DNA from: Carnobacterium mobile DSM 4848
GTDB lineage: Bacteria; Bacillota; Bacilli; Lactobacillales; Carnobacteriaceae
Length of the DNA: 64,000 nt
NCBI RefSeq assembly: GCF_000744825.1
Contig: NZ_JQMR01000001.1
Coordinates: forward strand, 62,001 to 126,000
Direction: 5' to 3'
The notes beneath the pieces were generated by a model. The model was not told the origin of the DNA. It did no database searches and worked only from the letters and a program-made list of their open reading frames with translations. The position numbers and the translations under genes are program-made. Positions 36,274 through 48,060 of the stretch are shown piece after piece; position 1 is the first letter of the stretch; each line of letters opens with the position of its first letter.

Positions 36274-37083
36274 ATGAGCGCACAAACAGAAGGCTTTATC
36301 AACAAAGTGAAAGGAGAGGCTACAGCATTGTGGCCCGTCTACAAGGTTCTGCCATCGGTGGCTATCGCACAAGCAGCGCTAGAATCAGCGTGGGGCACAT
36401 CTGGACTTGCTGCTAATCACAATAATTTATTTGGCATCAAAGGCGATTATGGCGGGAATGCGGCGAATATGGCTACTTGGGAAGTGTCTGGCGGTATAAC
36501 TTATTATATTACCGCTAATTTCAGATCCTATCCTGACTGGGCAACTTCGATTAAAGATTACGGCGTATTTTTAAATGTAAACAGCCGCTACAAACATGCT
36601 TTAGGTTTAACAAATTATAAAAAACAGATTAAAGCCATTCACGAAGCGGGCTATGCGACGGATCCGCATTACCAAAGGAAAATCATTTCAATTATTGAAG
36701 CAAACGATTTAGCGAGATTTGATAAACAAGTATTGGGTGGTATGGTATCTGCTCCTAGTAAACCGTCAAACGATAAAATTACTGGCAAGAGCTACACAGT
36801 TCAGTCGGGTGATACGTTGAGCGGAATTGCCGTTAAGCAGAGAACAACTGTAGCTACCTTGCAAAGCTTGAATAGCATTAAAAACGCCAATTTGATCTAT
36901 ATTGGGCAAGTCCTTAAGTTGCCTGGAGCAGCTGCTTCGAGTGGTGGAACCTATACGGTTAAATCAGGTGATACTCTAAGTGAAATTGCCATTCAGGTCA
37001 AATCAACGGTTAAGAAGCTGCAAGACAAGAATGGCATTAAAGATGTGAATAAAATTTACATTGGTCAAAAAATAAACTATTAA
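36274..37083 (+). CDS. Glucosaminidase with two LysM repeats (phage-lysin-like)
   Basis: A 269-residue wall hydrolase. Residues about 1-150 form a glucosaminidase domain (PF01832): [19 protein letters not shown] with the catalytic glutamate, [27 protein letters not shown] and [11 protein letters not shown]. Two LysM repeats follow ([15 protein letters not shown]... and [15 protein letters not shown]..., about 173-217 and 226-269). No signal peptide is present, as in phage endolysins released by a holin. The remains of a hydrophobic frame upstream could be such a holin, but that is weak. AAAGGAGG precedes the ATG. No other phage genes are nearby. Confidence 0.9.
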   Translation: MSAQTEGFINKVKGEATALWPVYKVLPSVAIAQAALESAWGTSGLAANHNNLFGIKGDYGGNAANMATWEVSGGITYYITANFRSYPDWATSIKDYGVFLNVNSRYKHALGLTNYKKQIKAIHEAGYATDPHYQRKIISIIEANDLARFDKQVLGGMVSAPSKPSNDKITGKSYTVQSGDTLSGIAVKQRTTVATLQSLNSIKNANLIYIGQVLKLPGAAASSGGTYTVKSGDTLSEIAIQVKSTVKKLQDKNGIKDVNKIYIGQKINY

Positions 37084-37087
37084 ACGA

Positions 37088-37128
37088 AGCAAAACTCTAT
37101 CTCTTAGTTGAGGTAGGGTTTTGTTGTG
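37088..37128 (+). terminator. Terminator after the glucosaminidase gene
   Basis: AGCAAAACTCTATCTC pairs with GAGGTAGGGTTTTGTT (one G-U pair) around TTAGTT and is followed by GTGTTTT. Confidence 0.75.
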
Positions 37129-37153
37129 TTTTAAAGATAAGGATGATTTTGGG

Positions 37154-37627
37154 CATTTCGGCCGCGCCGAAATGGTCTGACTTAAGCTAATAAAATCTGT
37201 TGCGTGACCTAACTAAGATGCAGCAACAAACTTAGGGCAGGATAAACTTCTTTGCGTGACTTAACGGGTTATGATTTCTCTACTTATGTCACGCAATACC
37301 TATTTAAGTGCCCTAACAAGTAGTAGGTGCTCTCTTTAGGTCACGCAAATCAAATTTTAAAAATATTTCAATGCGGTTCATTTCGGAGGCAGCCGAAATG
37401 GACTGACTTGAGCTAATAAAGTCTGTTGCTTGCCCTAACTAGGAGGCAGTAACAAACTTAGGGCAGGATAAACTTCTTTACGTGACTTAACAGGTTATAA
37501 TTTCTCTACTTATGTCACGCAACACCTATTTAAGTGCCCTAACAAGGATTAGGCACTCTCTTTAGGGCACGCAAATCAAATTTTTAGACCATTTCAATGC
37601 GGTTCATTTCGGCCCCAACCGAAATGG
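37154..37627 (+). repeat. Tandem array of two 226-bp modular repeats (array A)
   Basis: Palindromes of the form CATTTCGG-N-CCGAAATG start at 37154, 37379 and 37605, giving periods of 225 and 226 bases. Arms are constant while the inner bases differ between copies. Each unit between them carries six copies of a TTGCGTGMCYTAA-like motif in alternating orientation, about 30-50 bases apart, forming three inverted pairs. The two units are alike through their whole length. Nothing codes for protein. The same unit occurs at 41810-42510 inverted, and as single copies at 40579 and 48957. Confidence 0.9.
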
Positions 37628-37647
37628 TCCAAATTCTTCCAGCTGGT

Positions 37648-37669
37648 AACTTTCGTCTGCGCGAAAGTT
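37648..37669. promoter_or_regulatory. 22-base inverted repeat before the FAD oxidoreductase gene
   Basis: AACTTTCG and CGAAAGTT flank TCTGCG. It lies about 15 bases before a TATACT-like box (37683-37688) and could be an operator for the Mga-like regulator of the operon, or a hairpin. Confidence 0.45.
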
Positions 37670-37720
37670 TTCCGCTATGTGTTATACTTGAGAGAAATCA
37701 CATGGATGAGGAGTAATAGT

Positions 37721-39058
37721 ATGAAAGTAGTCATTATAGGGGCTTCTTTTGCTGGGGTAGCGGCAGCTTTAGAGGTTCGTAAAAAACAGTCCGATGCAGA
37801 GATTCTTTTGCTGGAAAAGCAGCCGACTTTAGGGTACATTCCGAATGGTCTGCATTTGTACTGGGAAAATAGGATCTCCGATTTAAAAGACGCTTATTTC
37901 ATCACTCAAGAGCAATTGGAAAAACAGCATATTCGTTGCTATTTAGCAGCGGCTGTTGAAAAAATCCACACGAAACAGAAAACAGTTGACTATCTTTACC
38001 AGGAGCAAGAAATGACGATCGCTTATGACAAATTGATCATCGCTACGGGTTCGAGCCAGTTATCGCAAAAAATTACAGGCAGCGATAATGAAAATGTCTT
38101 GAAGTACAAACGGCATCATGAAGCCGAAGCAGCTTTAGCCAAGATGGAAGCCAGCCAAAGTGTCAGCATTATTGGAGCGGGTCAAGTGGGAGCAGAAGCA
38201 GCTGATTTATTAAGCAAGCAGCAAAAGCACGTCACATTGATTGAAAGCATGGACTACGTGTTGTTCAAGTACTTTGATCAAGAGATGATCCAACCTGTGC
38301 AGCAGAAAATGCGGGAACAAGGGATCGATTTGCGCTTGAACCAAACCGTTTCGGCTATTGAAACTGAAGCGGATCAGCAGGTCACGGTTCGATTTGGCAA
38401 TGAAGCGGTTAAGAGCGATGCCGCTATCTTAGGGGTAAACGTGCGACCGGACTTGCGCTTTTTGGATGAACACATTCATCTTCACAGGGACCAAACCATT
38501 GCCGTCGATCGCTATATGCAAACGTCGGCGAAAGATGTGCTTGCTGTTGGCGATTGCATCCAGCTGGCTTTTGGAGAAGACGACGAAACGGTGTACATTC
38601 CGCTGGTAAACAATGCTGTCCGGACAGGAATCGTGGCGGCTGCGAATCTTATCCAACCAGAAGTGGAATTTAAAGGTTCCTTGCGTACGATTGGAACGCA
38701 TTTATTTGGCTACTACATTGCCAGCACCGGTATAACCGAAGCCGAAAGTTTGTTTACTGGGCAAACGGTTAAAGCTTGTCGGCAAGAAGTGCGCTTAACC
38801 AGTCTGCCGGATGCCGACACCGTCATGATCAATTGGATCTATGATGCAGCCAGTCACGTTTTACTTGGCGCACAACTGATTTCGACTTCAAATATCTTAG
38901 AGAAAATCAATACAGTGGCGTTGGCCATTCAAACGAAACAAACGTTGGAAGATGTGCGGCAAAAAGATTATTTCTTCCATCCATCCTTTTCTCAATTGAT
39001 TTCGGCCACTAATTTGGTTTCGTGGCAAGAAGTGAGGGATGACGGAAATGAAGATTGA
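37721..39058 (+). CDS. NADH-oxidase/CoA-disulfide-reductase-like FAD oxidoreductase lacking the redox cysteine
   Basis: 445 residues from ATG 37721 (GGATGAGGAG upstream; the longer frame is rejected). The FAD loop KVVIIGASFAGVAAALEV, the LIIATGSSQL element, the NAD loop VSIIGAGQVGAEAADLL and VLAVGDCIQL are in the order of the pyridine nucleotide-disulphide family (PF07992), followed by a dimerisation domain. In NADH oxidases and CoA-disulfide reductases a catalytic cysteine sits near residue 42 in SFLSCGxAL. Here the segment reads TLGYIPNGLHLYW and the cysteine is missing. The protein therefore may use NADH without this residue or have another role. It is co-transcribed with the next gene. 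Confidence 0.82.
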   Translation: MKVVIIGASFAGVAAALEVRKKQSDAEILLLEKQPTLGYIPNGLHLYWENRISDLKDAYFITQEQLEKQHIRCYLAAAVEKIHTKQKTVDYLYQEQEMTIAYDKLIIATGSSQLSQKITGSDNENVLKYKRHHEAEAALAKMEASQSVSIIGAGQVGAEAADLLSKQQKHVTLIESMDYVLFKYFDQEMIQPVQQKMREQGIDLRLNQTVSAIETEADQQVTVRFGNEAVKSDAAILGVNVRPDLRFLDEHIHLHRDQTIAVDRYMQTSAKDVLAVGDCIQLAFGEDDETVYIPLVNNAVRTGIVAAANLIQPEVEFKGSLRTIGTHLFGYYIASTGITEAESLFTGQTVKACRQEVRLTSLPDADTVMINWIYDAASHVLLGAQLISTSNILEKINTVALAIQTKQTLEDVRQKDYFFHPSFSQLISATNLVSWQEVRDDGNED

Positions 39059-40517
39059 ACACTTCCTTGAGAAAAATGAAATCAGAGAAGTCACGATTTT
39101 TAAACAACTCGTGTTGAACGGTGGGACTCTCTCTTATGCGGAAATGCTAGAACATTTGGCCGTTGCTAAAGCTTCGCTGGATAAAGATTTGGAATCTATT
39201 TCTTTTCGGATTCAAGCGCTTGCTGATCAGGTTCAAGTCAACTATGATGGACAGTCCATTTCGTTGTTCATGAGCGATGACTATTCATTGCAGCAGATTT
39301 ATCAGCTTTATTTGAATCAGTCAGTCAAAGTGGAATTGATCCGTTTTTTATTTAAACACCAAGAATTTTCGATTGTTCAGCTGACTCAAAAGTTGCTGAT
39401 CAGTGATTCTTCTTTATTTCGTAAAATCAAAGAATTGAACAGCTATTTGAAAGAGTTCGGCATCAAAATCCGTAACGGTCAGCTGCACGGGGAAGAGTTG
39501 CACATTCGGTATTTCTACTTTCAATTTTTCAGCTATATTGAGGAAAGAAATGCCCTTTTCACTTCGCATTCCGATAAACAAATCACTCAAATGATCCAAG
39601 CCGTGGAAAGTTTTTTGCATGTGGCGATTGAACCTGAAAACAAACAGCGTCTTAACGTTTGGATGCTTATCAGTAAAAACCGTGTCAATAGTAAAGAGAA
39701 GCAGTATACCCATTTACGCGAACAAATGCAGCCTTATTTAGAAGATCCGTTGTACCAAAAAATCCGTATTATGGTTTTGCGCTACTTCAGCCGTTATTCG
39801 ATTGAAGTCGATGAAGAAGAAGCGATGCTGCACTTTGCTTTTTTACTGGCTTTTCCTATCCTGACCGAACACGATTTTCACGAATATCGCTTGGAACGGG
39901 ATCGTCGTGCACCGATTGCGGTACTCGATACCTATATCGTGGAAACGATTATTATTCAATACAAATTCCGCCGATTGCCGTATATGTTGGAGCGCGATAT
40001 GTATTATCACTTATCTCATATTCACACAAAACTGTATTTCTTCCAAGGCGATATTGAAATCTATGACTATGACGAAATGCTAGCCAAAGAAAAACAATTT
40101 ACTGGTCGGGATTTGATTTCATTTGCACAGACATTGCTGACTATCAGTATAGGCAAGCTGGGAATCAAAGAAACTGAAGAAAATAGTCTGGTAAAAATGG
40201 AATTGCTGAAATACAGTAGTTTACTGGCCATTGTATCCTTTAAAATGACCACCATCGTGCAAATTGGGATCGATTTAAAAATGGAGAGTATTTATACGGA
40301 AACGTTGAATCAGCTGCTGATACTGAATATGCGGCATATCAACGGCATACGAGTAGAGGCTTATCAGCCGAATAAACACTACGATCTCATTCTTACTAAT
40401 GAGCAACCCACCGAAAAGGACCACTACGAAGATGCTAAAGTGTACGTCCTCTCTGAAATCTTGTCGCCTTTCGATATGAAAAACATCCAGCGCATCGTGC
40501 AGCAGTTAAATGCTTAG
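39048..40517 (+). CDS. Mga/PRD-like transcriptional regulator
   Basis: About 489 residues from ATG 39048, overlapping the oxidoreductase stop by 11 bases with GAGGG upstream. The N-terminal region has two winged-helix parts: VTIFKQLVLNGGTLSYAEM and LLISDSSLFRKIKELNSYL, the latter the Mga HTH (PF05043). The long middle matches the Mga/PRD-like architecture and the end looks like an EIIB-like fold (YDLILTNEQPTEK). Such regulators respond to PTS phosphorylation in streptococci and enterococci. Overlap with the oxidoreductase suggests it controls that gene. Confidence 0.78.
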   Translation: MKIEHFLEKNEIREVTIFKQLVLNGGTLSYAEMLEHLAVAKASLDKDLESISFRIQALADQVQVNYDGQSISLFMSDDYSLQQIYQLYLNQSVKVELIRFLFKHQEFSIVQLTQKLLISDSSLFRKIKELNSYLKEFGIKIRNGQLHGEELHIRYFYFQFFSYIEERNALFTSHSDKQITQMIQAVESFLHVAIEPENKQRLNVWMLISKNRVNSKEKQYTHLREQMQPYLEDPLYQKIRIMVLRYFSRYSIEVDEEEAMLHFAFLLAFPILTEHDFHEYRLERDRRAPIAVLDTYIVETIIIQYKFRRLPYMLERDMYYHLSHIHTKLYFFQGDIEIYDYDEMLAKEKQFTGRDLISFAQTLLTISIGKLGIKETEENSLVKMELLKYSSLLAIVSFKMTTIVQIGIDLKMESIYTETLNQLLILNMRHINGIRVEAYQPNKHYDLILTNEQPTEKDHYEDAKVYVLSEILSPFDMKNIQRIVQQLNA

Positions 40518-40578
40518 AATAGGACATTACACTGTATGGGCTTAACGGATTGGATTTTGGAAATGATGAGAAAAGGGT

Positions 40579-40729
40579 TTGCCTACCTTAACGGTGTTTA
40601 TTCTACATGCTTAGGGCAGGGAAAAACGGATATCGTGCCTTAACTCGCATAAGTTCATCAGGTTAGGGAAGGGAAATTCATTTTGCGTGCCCTAACGTTG
40701 TTCTATCTAAAGGGTTACGTTACGCAACG
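40579..40729 (+). repeat. Diverged single copy of the 226-bp repeat
   Basis: The motif order of the repeat is kept: TTGCCTACCTTAACGG, GCTTAGGGCAGGGAAAAACGG, ATCGTGCCTTAAC, TTAGGGAAGGG, TTGCGTGCCCTAAC and TTACGCAACG. Neither CATTTCGG palindrome is present. Much more substitution than in the tandem arrays suggests an old copy. Confidence 0.72.
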
Positions 40730-40737
40730 TCCTAAAT

Positions 40738-40785
40738 AAAACTAACCATCTATAAGCGATAACTGCTTAGGATGGTTAGTTTTTG
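40738..40785. terminator. Bidirectional terminator between Mga-like and NERD genes
   Basis: AAACTAACCATC pairs with GATGGTTAGTTTT around a partly paired loop; T residues follow on the plus strand and on the minus strand. It lies two bases from the NERD stop. Confidence 0.82.
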
Positions 40786-40786
40786 A

Positions 40787-41707
40787 TTATACATAATACG
40801 AAGCTCTTCCTATATCAATTAGCACATATTCCTTTTGCAAGGCAGAACGAATTCTTTTCTCAGAACACAATCCACCACACCAATCGTAAATAGCTGGTAC
40901 AGTTAGTTTTTTATCTGGAAACAGGTACTTGAATTCCAACACATGCCGGGAAATTAGAGTTGAAATTCGTTCTTTATGACCGCATGCTTTGCATGTGCAG
41001 AATTTGCTATTGAGCTCAATCTCTGGAATGAATTGCTCGCATCCTAAACAAATAATGCCTTTTTTACATTCCTCATAGGTGTAATCCGGTATGCCATTTA
41101 AATAAGGTTTTGTTTGAGCAGACAATTCGCATAACGTTTTAGCGAGAAGAAAATGTTTTTCAGAAAGAGGTTCTAACTGTCCAGTTAACTTTCTGAAATG
41201 TTTTGGAAGTGTTGCGCGCAGCAGAATTTTTTGGATGTTTTCCACGTCATACAGCATAAATTCAGGATGCACAAACGCCACAAAAGATTTAATGGGCAGG
41301 TCCATTTGGTGGGTTTCCAATAAGCTTTGGAGCAATGAAGTATGGCGATTGATTCTTTCTGTTGGGCTATGAAAAGATTTTCCAGATGGGATAGATACAA
41401 GAAACCCATCGTTGTAAGTATATTCTCCGCCATAATTTTTTACTTCATATAGCAAGATTTCTTGCGCGGTGATGATCAATGCATCAATTTGAAAATCTGT
41501 GCTGCCGATTGCTAGCGGTAAATCATTCAAAACGAGACAATCATTGGATAATGTGACTGTCAATGTATCAAAGAAACACTCACCATCTTGATAACCTTTT
41601 ACTTGGTTCTGGTATTCATTCCAGTTCTCTTGAGAAAATTTAATTCGGTTTTTTAAATAATCCAATATCAGCAATTTATAAGGTTTTTCACGTTTTTTGT
41701 AAATCAC
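40787..41707 (-). CDS. NERD-domain protein with zinc-ribbon-like tail
   Basis: A 306-residue protein. The NERD (nuclease-related) domain covers about residues 40-150: STDFQIDALIITAQEILLYE, with VKNYGGEY and INRHTSLLQSLLE, includes the acidic D...E.K motif of the restriction-like fold. In the C-terminal half CLGCEQF and FCTCKACGH give four cysteines spaced like a zinc ribbon, then SRHVLEFKYLFPDKKLT. NERD proteins may process nucleic acid but have no settled role. The gene lies alone between two repeat loci, with a good terminator. Confidence 0.8.
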   Translation of the reverse strand: MIYKKREKPYKLLILDYLKNRIKFSQENWNEYQNQVKGYQDGECFFDTLTVTLSNDCLVLNDLPLAIGSTDFQIDALIITAQEILLYEVKNYGGEYTYNDGFLVSIPSGKSFHSPTERINRHTSLLQSLLETHQMDLPIKSFVAFVHPEFMLYDVENIQKILLRATLPKHFRKLTGQLEPLSEKHFLLAKTLCELSAQTKPYLNGIPDYTYEECKKGIICLGCEQFIPEIELNSKFCTCKACGHKERISTLISRHVLEFKYLFPDKKLTVPAIYDWCGGLCSEKRIRSALQKEYVLIDIGRASYYV

Positions 41708-41809
41708 TTTGCACTCTCCTTTCTAGCTGAATGTCCGCAAAAACTACTTTTTTATTTCTATAAATGGAACTTTATTTATCAAATGAACTTTAGCGGTATC
41801 AAGTCAGAC

Positions 41810-44140
<2,331 letters not shown>

Positions 44141-44157
44141 AAGGAGGAAAAAGAGTC

Positions 44158-45996
44158 ATGGTTTTTTCAATTGAACGCAGAAAAAAAGATATCGAAGCTT
44201 TAAAACAAGAAACACTCGATGTTTTGATCATCGGTGGAGGGATCACAGGCGCTGGAACGGCTTTGCAAGCCAGCGCTTCTGGTCTTAAAACTGGACTAGT
44301 CGAGATGCAGGACTTTGCAGAAGGCACTTCTTCCCGCTCGACTAAATTAGTTCACGGGGGACTGCGCTACTTAAAGAATTTTGACGTTGAAGTTGTAGCC
44401 GACACGGTTCAAGAACGGGCCGTTGTGCAAGGAATCGCACCGCACATTCCAAAAGCAGACCCAATGATTTTGCCGGTCTATGACGAACCGGGTTCAACTT
44501 TCTCGATGTTTTCGTTAAAAGTAGCGATGGACCTGTATGATCAGTTAGCAAGTGTGACGGGAACTAAATATGCCAATTACATGTTGACAAAAGAAGAAGT
44601 TTTAAAACGTGAACCGCAGCTTAACAGCGAAGGCTTGTTAGGTGCCGGTGTTTACTTGGACTACCGCAATAACGACAGCCGTTTGGTGATTGAAAACATC
44701 AAACGAGCTGCTGAAGACGGCGGGCACATGGTCAGCCGCGTCAAAGTAGTGGGCATGCTGCACGACGAAAAAGGCAAAGTTTCCGGAGTGAAAGCAGAAG
44801 ACCTATTGACCGGCGAAACGTTTGAAATCAAAGCACGTACGGTTTTAAATACAACCGGTCCATGGTCAGATACGATTCGCCAACTAGACGGCAAATCAGA
44901 AGCTGCTCCGCAAATGCGCCCGACAAAAGGTGTTCATTTGGTCGTCGACAACAAAAAATTATATGTACCGCAACCCACTTACTTTGATACGGGTAAAAAC
45001 GATGGCCGAATGGTCTTTGTGATTCCGCGAGAAGAAAAAACGTATTTTGGAACGACCGATACAGATTATAACGGCGACTTTGCACATCCAACGGTTGAAC
45101 AAGAAGACGTCGATTACTTGTTAGACATCGTCAACACGCGGTACCCTTCAGCAGACATCACTATTGGCGATATTGAATCCAGCTGGGCAGGATTGCGTCC
45201 GCTGATCATGTCAAATGGCGGCTCTGACTACAACGGCGGCAACAGCAAACCAATCAAAGATGCTAGTTTCGACAAAGTGATTGCAACGATCGAACGCTAC
45301 CAAAAAGGGGAAACAGATCGTCAGACCGTGGAAGACGTATTGAAAAATATTGAAACCGGCAACTCTGAATCAGAAGCCAACCCTTCAGCGATCTCACGCG
45401 GCAGCGCGTTGGATATTGACAAAGACGGCTTGATCACAGTAGCAGGCGGCAAATTGACCGACTACCGTAAAATGGCAATCGGCGCAATGAAAGCTGTTAT
45501 TGAAATCCTGCAAAAGGACTTCAATTTATCATACGAATTGATCGATTCTGCTAAATACCCTGTATCCGGTGGAGAACTTAATCCGCAAGAAGTCGATGAA
45601 GAAACCGAAAAATTAGCACAAATGGGTGTTGAAAAAGGCCTGAGCGAATCAGAAGGACTTTACCTGGCTCATTTATATGGTTCAAATGCTCCTAAAGTAT
45701 TTGCTTTATTGGATGATGGAGTCGAACAAATAGAAGGATTGACGTTAGCGGATACGATCAGTTTGTGTTATGCTTTGAACGAAGAGATGACGTTAACTCC
45801 AAGCGACTTCTTGATTCGCCGGACAAACCATATGCTGTTCATGCGCGATACTTTGGATGGAGTGATTGAACCTGTGATTGCCGAAATGTCTCGTTACTAC
45901 GACTGGACAGAAGAAGCAACTGCTCGCTATAGAAAAGAATTAGAAACGGCTATTGCAGCCTCTGATTTAAAAAACTTAAAAGGAGATGGAGAATAG
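44158..45996 (+). CDS. glpO: Alpha-glycerophosphate oxidase
   Basis: 612 residues, the length of the lactic-acid-bacterial GlpO. DVLIIGGGITGAGTALQAS is the FAD loop, then SSRSTKLVHGGLRYLKNFD, DYRNNDSRLVIENIK, RPTKGVHLVVDNKKLYVP and an insertion before ISRGSALDIDKDGLITVAGG followed by KLTDYRKMA; this region differs from GlpD. It oxidises glycerol-3-phosphate to dihydroxyacetone phosphate with O2, giving hydrogen peroxide. It is 17 bases after glpK and its stop abuts the glpF start. Confidence 0.95.
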   Translation: MVFSIERRKKDIEALKQETLDVLIIGGGITGAGTALQASASGLKTGLVEMQDFAEGTSSRSTKLVHGGLRYLKNFDVEVVADTVQERAVVQGIAPHIPKADPMILPVYDEPGSTFSMFSLKVAMDLYDQLASVTGTKYANYMLTKEEVLKREPQLNSEGLLGAGVYLDYRNNDSRLVIENIKRAAEDGGHMVSRVKVVGMLHDEKGKVSGVKAEDLLTGETFEIKARTVLNTTGPWSDTIRQLDGKSEAAPQMRPTKGVHLVVDNKKLYVPQPTYFDTGKNDGRMVFVIPREEKTYFGTTDTDYNGDFAHPTVEQEDVDYLLDIVNTRYPSADITIGDIESSWAGLRPLIMSNGGSDYNGGNSKPIKDASFDKVIATIERYQKGETDRQTVEDVLKNIETGNSESEANPSAISRGSALDIDKDGLITVAGGKLTDYRKMAIGAMKAVIEILQKDFNLSYELIDSAKYPVSGGELNPQEVDEETEKLAQMGVEKGLSESEGLYLAHLYGSNAPKVFALLDDGVEQIEGLTLADTISLCYALNEEMTLTPSDFLIRRTNHMLFMRDTLDGVIEPVIAEMSRYYDWTEEATARYRKELETAIAASDLKNLKGDGE

Positions 45997-46713
45997 ATGA
46001 CTGGAGATACATTACAGATTTTTAGCGAGTTCTTAGGAACGATGGTTTTGGTGTTATTGGGTGACGGTGTATGTGCTGCCGTTAATATGAAAAAAAGTAA
46101 AGCAGAAGGAGCAGGATGGGTTGCCATTGCTCTTGGATGGGGAGCAGCTGTAACGATTGCGGTATATGTTTCAGGTTCTATGGGACCCGCTCACTTAAAT
46201 CCCGCTGTAACACTTGGAATGGCTATCATTGGTAATTTCGAATGGGCATTGGTTGTGCCGTTTATTATTGCTCAAGTACTCGGAGGTATTTTAGGAGCGG
46301 TTTTAGTTTGGTTGACTTACTTGCCGCATTTCAAAGAAACAAAAGACCAAGGCGCTATTTTAGGAACATTTGCAACGGGTCCTGCTATCCGCAATACTAC
46401 TAGCAATGTGATGTCTGAAGTAATCGGTACTTTCGTATTGGTATTTGCACTAATGATGTTCGGGAAAAATACATTCACTGATGGACTAAACCCATTAGTC
46501 GTAGGGGTATTGATTCTTTCAATCGGTCTTTCTTTAGGAGGATCAACAGGCTACGCGATCAACCCTGCACGTGACTTAGGTCCGCGTATCGCACACCAAT
46601 TGCTTCCAATCGCTAACAAAGGAACTTCTGACTGGAGCTATTCATGGATTCCAGTCGTAGCACCGATGATTGGCGGAGCTATCGCTGCAATGCTTTATAT
46701 GGTCATTGTTTAA
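45997..46713 (+). CDS. glpF: Glycerol uptake facilitator
   Basis: A 238-residue aquaglyceroporin with six membrane segments and both pore motifs, GPAHLNPAVTLGMA and GYAINPARDLGPRIA (two NPA boxes, the second followed by the arginine typical of glycerol channels). The start is the first codon after the glpO stop. It lets glycerol enter passively; GlpK then traps it. A strong terminator follows. Confidence 0.95.
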   Translation: MTGDTLQIFSEFLGTMVLVLLGDGVCAAVNMKKSKAEGAGWVAIALGWGAAVTIAVYVSGSMGPAHLNPAVTLGMAIIGNFEWALVVPFIIAQVLGGILGAVLVWLTYLPHFKETKDQGAILGTFATGPAIRNTTSNVMSEVIGTFVLVFALMMFGKNTFTDGLNPLVVGVLILSIGLSLGGSTGYAINPARDLGPRIAHQLLPIANKGTSDWSYSWIPVVAPMIGGAIAAMLYMVIV

Positions 46714-46760
46714 TTTTTACTCATTAAGTGATTTTTCGTTAAGTGCTTATAAATAAAATG

Positions 46761-46803
46761 GAAGTCTCCGCTATCTTGTAACTGAAGATAACGGAGACTT
46801 CTC
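46761..46803. terminator. Terminator between glpF and the malic enzyme remnant
   Basis: GAAGTCTCCGCTATCTT pairs with AAGATAACGGAGACTTC around TGTAACTG (one mismatch), followed by TCTATTTTG. Serves the glycerol operon and the convergent remnant. Confidence 0.8.
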
Positions 46804-46884
46804 TATTTTGTACACATTCTTTCTCTTCTAGTGCTGGTAAGCAAACTTCCTGCAGGCTAGAGGGTTGTAAGAGAAAGCATCTGA

Positions 46885-48060
46885 TTAAATCTGGTTAACT
46901 CCTGTCTGGATAGCAGCTTCTTGAACAGCTTTTGCAACAGTAGGGCAGACACGTGGATCTAAAACAGCTGGAATAACATAGTCGGCTTTCAATTCATCAT
47001 CCGTAACCAGTGAAGCTATTGCATGAGAAGCAGCCATTTTCATTGCTTCGTTGATATCATGCGCCCGTACAGTCAAAGCACCTCTAAATAGGCCAGGGAA
47101 AGCTAAAACGTTGTTGACTTGATTCGGAAAGTCGCTGCGTCCGGTTCCCATAACCGTTACTCCAGCTTTAAGAGCGGCTTCCGGCATGATTTCGGGCACA
47201 GGATTAGCTAAAGCAAAGACGATAGGATCTTGGTTCATTTGTTTGACCATTTCAGGAGTCAGTACATTTCCTGAGGATACTCCAATAAAAACATCTGCAC
47301 CGGCTAAGGCATGAGCCAGGTCTCCATACTGGTTATCAGGATTTGTCAAAACCGTCATTCTCTGTTGCTCGTCATTCAAGTTAGGCATGTCGTTAGTCAA
47401 AATTCCGGCTTTATCGGTTAAAATCAGGTTTTGAACACCAAAATTCATGAGGTGTTTGGCAACTGCGATACCCGCTGCTCCAGCACCATTGACAACGACT
47501 TTTATCGTCTCAAAAGTTTTTCCTACAAGCTTTAGGGCATTGATCAACCCTGCTGCTGTCACAACAGCGGTACCGTGCTGATCGTCGTGAAATAAAGGAA
47601 TATTCAGTGAGGCTTTTAAGCGGCGCTCAATTTCAAAGCAGTTAGGTGCGGCGAAGTCTTCTAAGTTGATGCCGCCAAAGCTGCCGCTGATCTGCTCAAT
47701 TGTTTGAACAATCGTATCCACATCTTTTGACTGGAGACAAATTGGAAAAGCATCGATATCAGCAAATTCTTTAAATAAAATACATTTGCCTTCCATCACC
47801 GGCATAGAAGCAGCTGGACCAATGTAGCCTAATCCTAAGACAGCAGTACCGTTAGTGATCAGCGCTACCAGATTATTCTTACGGGTCAACTAATAAGCTT
47901 TGTCTGGATCTTCTTCGATTGCCAAGCAGGCTTCAGCTGCTCCGGGAGTATAGGCCAAGGCCAAATCTTCGCGGGTCTTTAGCGGTACTCGACTGTTGAC
48001 TTCTATTTTTCCGTTCCATTGATAGTGTTTTGCTAAGGCTTCTTTTTTATGGTTCATCAT
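46885..48060 (-). pseudogene. Malic enzyme gene interrupted by a nonsense codon
   Basis: On the minus strand AAAGGAGAG precedes ATG 48060. The N-terminal part reads NHKKEALAKHYQWNGKIEV, PLKTREDLALAYTPGAAEA and EEDPDKAY, including the catalytic tyrosine, and then a TAG at 47890-47892. The same frame continues LTRKNNLVALITNGTAVLGL to DPRVCPTVAKAVQEAA, about 391 codons in all. The usual LGDIGPEAGMPVMEGK is here LGYIGPAASMPVMEGK, so conserved residues next to the catalytic lysine have changed as well. This is the NAD malic enzyme (MaeE-like) that decarboxylates malate to pyruvate. It looks inactive. No malate transporter is adjacent. Confidence 0.9.
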
